In this document: piece after piece, positions 60,809 through 64,000 of the stretch
Layout of the letters: every line of letters starts with the position of its first letter
Position numbering within the stretch: the first letter of the stretch is position 1
From: GAS188 sp963713805
GTDB taxonomy: Bacteria > Pseudomonadota > Alphaproteobacteria > Rhizobiales > Beijerinckiaceae
Reading direction: 5' to 3'
Assembly: GCA_963713805.1 (NCBI GenBank)
Contig: CAVQNF010000025.1
Location: forward strand, 62,001 to 126,000
Length of the DNA: 64,000 bases
The notes under the pieces: generated by a model
Databases searched by the model: none
Seen by the model: the letters and a program-made list of their open reading frames with translations, nothing else
What the model was told of the DNA's origin: nothing
Position numbers and translations under genes: made by a program

Positions 60809-60949
60809 TTACGCTTGGATGACCTCACCATGCGGGGGACCGTGCTGACCGGGGCGCAATAGATAGGTGCCTGCGCCGACTGTGGAGAGCGTGCCGCGCC
60901 ACGGCTCTTGCATGCCCTTGCGGATCACCCCGAATGGTGTGCTGCGCAT
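60809..60949 (-). pseudogene. short leftward open frame, possible gene remnant
   Basis: 46 codons from ATG 60949; the frame stays open upstream to a TAG at 60995-60997. The peptide 'MRSTPFGVIRKGMQEPWRGT', 'LSTVGAGTYLLRPGQHGPPH', 'GEVIQA' has protein-like composition and looks like the C-terminal end of a larger protein whose 5' part is gone. I cannot name the family. Confidence 0.35.
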
Positions 60950-61008
60950 CCAGATCAGATCGCAAGCGGGAATACGCGACCGCGCTGCCTCGCGCTAGGG
61001 ATGTTGTC

Positions 61009-61089
61009 TTGAACCAACATAAAGCCACTTAATGTGAGCTCTAGCTAACGGGTCTGGACTTTTGGATCGGATTTGCTATGTTAGTTCAA
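61009..61089. promoter_or_regulatory. widely spaced inverted repeat upstream of hipB (candidate operator pair)
   Basis: TTGAACCAACATA (61009-61021) and TATGTTAGTTCAA (61077-61089) are inverse copies with 12 of 13 matches, 55 bp apart. The right arm ends 37 bp before the hipB ATG. Paired sites of this kind would suit cooperative autorepression by a HipB-like dimer. Confidence 0.45.
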
Positions 61090-61126
61090 GCTATCGTTAA
61101 ATGTCTTTAGGATGGCTTGAGGCGAC

Positions 61127-61468
61127 ATGAAAGCTAGAAACATACTCTTAGGCGCAACTCCCTATGAGGTCGAGCAAGCCCTCAGGAAGCTCGGAGGCGA
61201 TCTAAGAGCCGCGCGGCTGCGTCGAAATCTCACGATTGAAGAGGTGGCCGAAAAGATTGGAACCAGCCGCTTTGCGGTCGCTGACGCTGAGAAGGGAAAA
61301 CCTTCGACGAGCGTCGCTGTCTATGCCGCCCTGTTGTGGACTTATGGGATTGTCGATCGGCTCGCCGATCTCGCGGACCCCAGCAAGGACGAGGAAGGCA
61401 TTAGGCGCTCGCTTAGCCGGGCGCGTGCTCGCACCCGCCATGGCGCAAGGCTCGACAATGACTTCTGA
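61127..61468 (+). CDS. hipB: HipB-like antitoxin, XRE-family HTH
   Basis: 113 residues, intact, GAGGCG before ATG 61127. 'LGGDLRAARLRRNLTIEEVA', then 'EKIGTSRFAVADAEKGKPST' is a clear XRE helix-turn-helix (residues about 24-60). 'SVAVYAALLWTYGIVDRLAD', then 'LADPSKDEEGIRRSLSRARA' forms the rest. The N-terminal 20 residues and the basic C-terminus differ from E. coli HipB. It would bind HipA and repress the pair. It overlaps hipA by 11 bp. Confidence 0.82.
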   Translation: MKARNILLGATPYEVEQALRKLGGDLRAARLRRNLTIEEVAEKIGTSRFAVADAEKGKPSTSVAVYAALLWTYGIVDRLADLADPSKDEEGIRRSLSRARARTRHGARLDNDF

Positions 61469-62750
61469 GCCAGCCCCCACCGAGTGCTTCGTCTACATCA
61501 CGTTACCGGGTGCGACCGAGCCGGTTACGGCAGCGCGCTTTGAGCTCACTACGGATCGCCGCCGCATTCCACTCGGACGATTTGTCTACGGCAAATCCTA
61601 TCTTGGACGCAGCGATGCGGTCCCTCTTGATCCGGTCGAACTCAAACTTGCACCGCGCGTCTATGAGACGACGGCAATGAAGGGTATCTTCGGCGCCTTG
61701 CGTGACGCGGGTCCCGACTATTGGGGAAGGCGTGTTATCGAGCGCCATGTCGGCAAATCGCCTCTTAGCGAACTCGACTACCTCCTTCATTCACCAGATG
61801 ACCGTGCCGGTGCATTGAGCTTTGGTCTCGGACCAAAGCCACCCGCACCGAAGCGCAAATTCAATCAGACGATCATTCTCGCCAAACTTCAGGCGATAGC
61901 GGATGCCATCGTCAAGGATGAAGAACTGCCAACAGATCCCCAGATCGGGCAGGCCGAAGAGTTGCTCCTTATCGGCACGTCAATGGGGGGCGCGCGGCCA
62001 AAGGCCGTGGTCGAGGATGATGACGGGCTTTGGATCGCCAAATTCAACCGATCCGATGACACTTGGAACAACGCGCGGGTCGAGCATGCCATGCTCACGC
62101 TGGCGCGCGCGTCGGGACTGACCGCGGCTGAAAGCAAGGTTACTACAATCGGCGGCGGCGATGTCCTGCTCGTAAAACGCTTCGACCGAGAGAAAGTGAA
62201 GGCGGGCTACCAACGTGCGCGCATGGTGAGCGGCCTTACCCTGCTCAAGACGGAAGACTCGCATCAGTTTAGAGACAGATGGTCCTACATTCTGCTTGTC
62301 GAGGAGCTACGTCGTGTCAGCGCCGAACCCAAAAAGGACGCCGCGGAATTGTTCCGGCGCATGTGTTTCAACGCGCTCATCTCCAACACCGACGACCATC
62401 CGCGCAATCAGGCGCTCCTCGCCAAGGAGCGCGATTGGAAGCTCTCGCCGGCGTATGATCTTACACCTACGCCTCATGTGAGCCTCGAACGCAGGGACCT
62501 AGCGATGATCTGCGGCGACGAAGGCCGCTTCGCAAATGCAAGAAACCTGCTTTCGCAATTCGCTCGCTTCCTGTTGTCGCACGACGATGCCAAGGGCATA
62601 GTCGCCGCAATGCGGGATCGTGTCTGCGGCACATGGCACCAGGTTGCCCGAAGCGTGGGAGTCTCTGAGAATGACTGTGAACGCATCTCCGGTGCGTTCG
62701 CCTATCCGGGCTTCGATTTGGATCATGTCCAGCCGGTGGACGCAAATTGA
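61458..62750 (+). CDS. hipA: HipA-like Ser/Thr kinase toxin
   Basis: 430 residues, intact, ATG 61458. The N-terminal subdomain has 'ECFVYITLPGATEPVTAARF' and 'RIPLGRFVYGKSYLGRSDAV'. 'LIGTSMGGARPKAVVEDDD' is the Gly-rich loop with the autophosphorylated Ser region, and 'DGLWIAKFNRSDDTWNNARV' carries the ATP-binding Lys. 'LISNTDDHPRNQALLAKERD' holds the catalytic Asp and Asn, and 'WKLSPAYDLTPTPH' the Mg-binding Asp. HipA kinases of E. coli phosphorylate glutamyl-tRNA synthetase; the target here is unknown. It fills most of the tRNA-Leu element, to within 50 bp of attR. Confidence 0.88.
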   Translation: MTSEPAPTECFVYITLPGATEPVTAARFELTTDRRRIPLGRFVYGKSYLGRSDAVPLDPVELKLAPRVYETTAMKGIFGALRDAGPDYWGRRVIERHVGKSPLSELDYLLHSPDDRAGALSFGLGPKPPAPKRKFNQTIILAKLQAIADAIVKDEELPTDPQIGQAEELLLIGTSMGGARPKAVVEDDDGLWIAKFNRSDDTWNNARVEHAMLTLARASGLTAAESKVTTIGGGDVLLVKRFDREKVKAGYQRARMVSGLTLLKTEDSHQFRDRWSYILLVEELRRVSAEPKKDAAELFRRMCFNALISNTDDHPRNQALLAKERDWKLSPAYDLTPTPHVSLERRDLAMICGDEGRFANARNLLSQFARFLLSHDDAKGIVAAMRDRVCGTWHQVARSVGVSENDCERISGAFAYPGFDLDHVQPVDAN

Positions 62751-62799
62751 CCGCGTGTAATCGTTCTCGGATAAGCCATCCAACCCAGGAAGGAACAAT

Positions 62800-62860
62800 G
62801 GGACTCAAAATCCCGTTCCCCCTAAAGGAGTGTCGGTTCGATTCCGACCGCCCGCACCAT
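62800..62860 (+). repeat. right attachment repeat: 3' fragment of tRNA-Leu
   Basis: It is identical over 61 bases to 60603-60663, from the anticodon stem through CCA and one further T. Divergence is immediate on both sides. The 5' half of the tRNA is missing, so it cannot give a functional tRNA. Confidence 0.95.
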
Positions 62861-63046
62861 CTCGCCCATCAAGCCTCACCTGGAAGGAGGCGCGACGCTT
62901 CGTCCAGCCAAATCCTGGCGGCGACCGGCCAATCGCCATCGCCATGAAGTTGTAAGGATTTGCTGGCAGTGCTCTCCTCGACGCGGCGCGAGGGCGGAGC
63001 CCTGCGCAACGTCGCTCTATGAATCGCTCGAAGCATGGAGCCACGC

Positions 63047-63601
63047 ATGAAGCTGAGCAAAGCGCTCTATTTCGGTGATTTCGTCGCCGCTCCGCTCGCC
63101 ATTCTCGTGCTTGCCGCAATGGCGTTCGCGGGGCGGGGGATCGAAGCGGTCGGGCCGTGGCTCCTCGCCTTGCTCGCCGGCATTTGTGCCTGGACGCTCA
63201 TCGAATATGCCGTGCATCGCTGGCTCTATCATCGCGTGCCGTTTTTCGAGAAGTTCCATGACGCTCATCACGCCGATCCGAACGGGCTGATCGGCGCTCC
63301 GTCCTTCATCGCCATCGGCGTGATCCTGGCGTTGTTCTTCGCTCCGCTTCTCGCCCTCGGCCTTGGCGTCGCGAGCGGCTTCGGTGGCGGGATGCTCGTC
63401 GGCTATATCGGCTACATGGTGGTGCATCACGCTTCCCATCACGTGACGCCGAAGCCGGGTAGCCTCCTTTACCGGGCCCGCATCCGACACATGGCCCACC
63501 ACTACCACGCCACGCCCGGCAATTACGGCATCATCACCTCGTTCTGGGACAGGGTGTTTTCCACCCATCTCGAAGGCCCCCGTCGCGTCGCAAAGGCCTA
63601 G
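63047..63601 (+). CDS. fatty acid hydroxylase/sterol desaturase superfamily membrane protein
   Basis: 184 residues, intact; GGAG six bases before ATG 63047. Four hydrophobic segments ('FVAAPLAILVLAAMAFAGRG', 'PWLLALLAGICAWTLIEYAV', 'FIAIGVILALFFAPLLALGL', 'GGGMLVGYIGYMVVHHA') surround three His clusters: 'EYAVHRWLYHRVPFFEKFHD' with 'AHHADP', 'VVHHASHH', and 'RHMAHHYHATPGNYGI'. This is the di-iron motif set of the superfamily, which hydroxylates or desaturates lipids, carotenoids or hopanoid-type substrates. The exact substrate is unknown. It is the first gene beyond the tRNA-Leu element. Confidence 0.85.
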   Translation: MKLSKALYFGDFVAAPLAILVLAAMAFAGRGIEAVGPWLLALLAGICAWTLIEYAVHRWLYHRVPFFEKFHDAHHADPNGLIGAPSFIAIGVILALFFAPLLALGLGVASGFGGGMLVGYIGYMVVHHASHHVTPKPGSLLYRARIRHMAHHYHATPGNYGIITSFWDRVFSTHLEGPRRVAKA

Positions 63602-63737
63602 GGCGCGAACTCTTGTCGCGAGAAGATCATGCGTCAAAACAACAGATTGCGGGCATGTCGCTCACGCCGACTCCGCGCATCGAGCGCTCGTCCTGGAGCC
63701 CGCCAAGATGCTAGCCAAGATCCTTGGCCCGCCATGC

Positions 63738-63778
63738 AAAAAAAGTGGCCCTCGCAATAGCGAACCATTGCGAGGGCC
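63738..63778 (-). terminator. strong intrinsic terminator, leftward
   Basis: GGCCCTCGCAAT (63747-63758), loop AGCGAACC and ATTGCGAGGGCC (63767-63778) form a perfect 12-bp stem. On the minus strand it is followed by AC and an uninterrupted T-run (the A-run at 63738-63744). It ends a leftward transcript whose gene lies beyond the right edge. Confidence 0.8.
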
Positions 63779-63870
63779 GGGCCAGGGCGCAAGTGGGGGG
63801 CAATCGCGCCGCGGCTGCAGGGGTCTATAGACCGGCCGATGCGGCAGGGCAAATGCGCCTCTCTTGCGTG

Positions 63871-63900
63871 TTCGCCAGGAGCAAGTTCGCCTGGAGCAAG
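63871..63900. repeat. 15-bp tandem duplication
   Basis: TTCGCCAGGAGCAAG (63871-63885) and TTCGCCTGGAGCAAG (63886-63900) differ at one base. It belongs to the same class of short intergenic tandem arrays as those near 38.5, 41.3, 55.1 and 58.1 kb. Confidence 0.75.
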
Positions 63901-64000
63901 GTTGTGTAAAACCACCCGGCGATCGCATCGCCGCGAGCGACATGCGGCGGAAATCAGGCGCCGCGCAGCGCGGACCGACGAGGTTGCCCGACCAGGAAAG

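Larger units (their letters stand above)
60664..61126. other. left part of the element, mostly non-coding
   Basis: About 460 bp between attL and hipB. It holds a short leftward open frame (separate entry) and, near its right end, a widely spaced inverted repeat before hipB. No integrase or excisionase fragment could be recognised in either direction. Confidence 0.5.
60603..62860 (+). mobile_element. mini-element in tRNA-Leu carrying a hipBA-like pair, bounded by 61-bp direct repeats
   Basis: The 3' part of tRNA-Leu plus one base (60603-60663) is repeated without any mismatch at 62800-62860. That is the footprint of site-specific integration into a tRNA gene: intact tRNA at the left, orphan 3' piece at the right. 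Excision would release a 2,197-bp circle. The interior is AT-richer than its surroundings and contains an HTH gene, a HipA-like kinase gene and a 46-codon remnant on the other strand. There is no integrase, so the element is either a deletion remnant or a satellite moved in trans. Confidence 0.85.
63602..64000. other. gene-free right end with leftward terminator and tandem repeat
   Basis: No protein-coding gene is supported in the last 400 bp. The stretch contains a strong hairpin oriented for leftward transcription and a 15-bp tandem duplication (separate entries). Confidence 0.5.

Noticed and set aside
61236..62750. Longer start for hipA at 61236
   Set aside because: The extra 74 codons overlap hipB in another frame; ATG 61458 gives the normal HipA N-terminus and the usual short overlap.

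Overview
This window is GC-rich chromosomal DNA of an alphaproteobacterium, almost certainly of the order Hyphomicrobiales (Rhizobiales). I infer this from the CcrM-type GANTC methyltransferase next to rnhB, the carB-greA pair, the argJ/PpiC-type isomerase/secA neighbourhood, ftsEX divergent from a DUF3426-like gene, a DUF2794 gene, a His-rich secreted protein and Omp25/31-like porins. I cannot fix the family; Beijerinckiaceae or Methylocystaceae-like bacteria are a guess.

Layout. 1-3.4 kb: a catabolic-looking set (cyclase-family hydrolase, CaiC-like acyl-CoA ligase, MHS-type MFS transporter). 3.4-5.2 kb: a visibly AT-richer insert with one AlbA_2/Schlafen-like gene. 5.2-9 kb: ornithine cyclodeaminase family protein, an AhpD-like enzyme, a candidate small RNA, DUF2794, and a vapBC pair. 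9-12 kb, leftward: argJ, a histidine phosphatase and a secreted PPIase, divergent from secA (12.3-15.2 kb). Then leuC, an EamA transporter, greA and carB (leftward), a dppBCDF-like peptide importer, a large autotransporter (leftward), mutS, a His-rich secreted protein, and a pst phosphate importer with a candidate PHO box. 38-43.6 kb: two small unknowns, glmM and two porin-like genes. 43.8-44.6 kb: a translationally coupled two-gene accessory module. 44.7-60.5 kb: cimA, rnhB, ccrM, mutY, plsC, PPOX, ydcF, ftsX/ftsE, a PLP-dependent sulfur amino acid enzyme, argB, a serine hydrolase and small proteins. 60.6-62.9 kb: a 2.2-kb element with a hipBA-like pair, inserted in tRNA-Leu(CAA) and bounded by 61-bp perfect direct repeats. 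Last comes a fatty acid hydroxylase family membrane protein.

Quality caveat. From about 0.35 to 42.1 kb many genes, including the essential secA, carB and mutS, are split by frameshifts. Those I resolved by eye are mostly single extra bases. Right of 42.1 kb nearly every gene is open. I treat the breaks as probable sequence errors and give whole-gene spans.

How the genes work together: arginine synthesis (argJ, argB), branched-chain amino acid synthesis (leuC, cimA), pyrimidine/arginine precursor supply (carB), protein export and folding (secA, PPIase), DNA repair and methylation (mutS, mutY, ccrM, rnhB), cell envelope and division (glmM, ftsEX, ydcF, plsC, porins, autotransporter) and phosphate uptake (pstSCAB). 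The accessory layer consists of vapBC, the hipBA element, the AlbA_2 singleton, the 43.8-kb module, and short tandem arrays at several gene boundaries.
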